Of a DNA stretch of 51,250 bases, positions 51,118 through 51,250 are shown in pieces (within the stretch, counting starts at the first letter, position 1; each line of letters starts with the position of its first letter). The stretch lies in assembly GCA_034660915.1 (NCBI GenBank), contig JAYEKE010000228.1, positions 1 through 51,250 of the forward strand, in the 5' to 3' direction. The stretch is from Pseudomonadota bacterium (lineage in GTDB: Bacteria > Desulfobacterota > Anaeroferrophillalia > Anaeroferrophillales > Anaeroferrophillaceae). Below the pieces are notes generated by a model, which saw only the letters and a program-made list of their open reading frames with translations, did not search any database and was not told where the DNA came from. Position numbers and translations under genes: made by a program.

Positions 51118-51250
51118 ATGAAATATTCCTACTATCCGGGTTGCACGAATCACTCTACCGCCATCGAGTATATTGAGGCCAGTAAGGCGGTAATGGAAGC
51201 CATGGGTATCGAGCTGGCTGAGCTGCCGGATTGGTCCTGCTGTGGCGCCG
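51118..51250 (+). CDS. hdrB: Second HdrB-like protein, 5' part (cut by window end)
   Basis: The first 44 codons are present: MKYSYYPGCTNHSTAIEY begins like the first HdrB (C9 of the CCG domain) and the visible part ends DWSCCGA, the CCG motif. The rest lies outside the window. Starts 28 bp after hdrC and continues the C-B order. Confidence 0.85.
   Translation, partial: MKYSYYPGCTNHSTAIEYIEASKAVMEAMGIELAELPDWSCCGA

Overview
This window looks like a chromosomal segment of an anaerobic bacterium of the Desulfobacterota (former Deltaproteobacteria), probably a sulfate reducer or syntroph. That placement is an inference. It rests on two consecutive heterodisulfide-reductase-like (Hdr) gene sets next to a two-subunit iron-sulfur fumarase, a nickel-pincer cofactor gene pair (LarE, LarB), a CooT-like nickel protein, acyl-CoA degradation genes, and intergenic palindromes built around GGGGACAG. 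No ribosomal RNA, CRISPR array, complete transposase or prophage was seen.

Layout. 1-4.3 kb: tRNA-Ser(UGA), serS, a nitronate-monooxygenase/FabK-like flavoprotein and hflX. 4.7-5.5 kb: mazG. 6.3-11 kb: a tightly packed run of usp, purB, purC, aroB and an orphan peptide-type ABC ATPase. 11.1-12.1 kb: ccdA and a 60-residue membrane protein. 12.1-12.8 kb: a RelE/ParE-Phd type toxin-antitoxin pair held between 28-bp inverted repeats. 12.9-15.6 kb: a CoA-disulfide-reductase-like flavoprotein and a CNNM/CorC membrane protein. 15.8-21.9 kb: smc, ftsY and an unknown acidic membrane protein. 22-24.7 kb: larE, larB and a sugar-isomerase-like TIM barrel. 25.2-29.7 kb: tatB, tatC, an MlaD-like lipoprotein, a YciO-type protein, an SPFH protein and a zinc-ribbon acidic protein. 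29.8-34.8 kb: ettA, a GemA-like small gene, rtcB, a putative metal exporter and a small zinc ribbon. 35-39.2 kb: rsmE-rimO-ilvE, nfi and a CooT-like gene. 39.4-43.8 kb: acyl-CoA dehydrogenase, HMG-CoA lyase, a methylglutaconyl-CoA-hydratase-like crotonase and a divergent HMGL-family protein. 44.3-51.25 kb: fumarase alpha and beta, then hdrC-hdrB-hdrA(short)-hdrA(long)-hdrC-hdrB, the last cut by the window end.

How the genes may work together. The 39-44 kb block fits breakdown of branched acyl-CoA (leucine or isovalerate type) to acetyl-CoA and acetoacetate. The fumarase plus Hdr block fits electron transfer around the C4-dicarboxylate or TCA branch. The short and long HdrA proteins have complementary cofactor motifs, so they may act as one split or heteromeric HdrA. 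The lar genes and the CooT-like gene hint at nickel enzymes elsewhere in the genome.

The intergenic DNA is unusually informative. Two 152-bp copies of a terminal-inverted-repeat element each carry a perfect 8-bp target duplication, one of them nested in a second repeat family. A third family (CTCAACTTTCT ends) has three full copies and one partial copy. A fourth is a mosaic of GGATGT-ended and GGGGACAG palindromes. A fifth is a 150-bp AGCTAAT-rich repeat in two inverted copies. All of these lie between genes.
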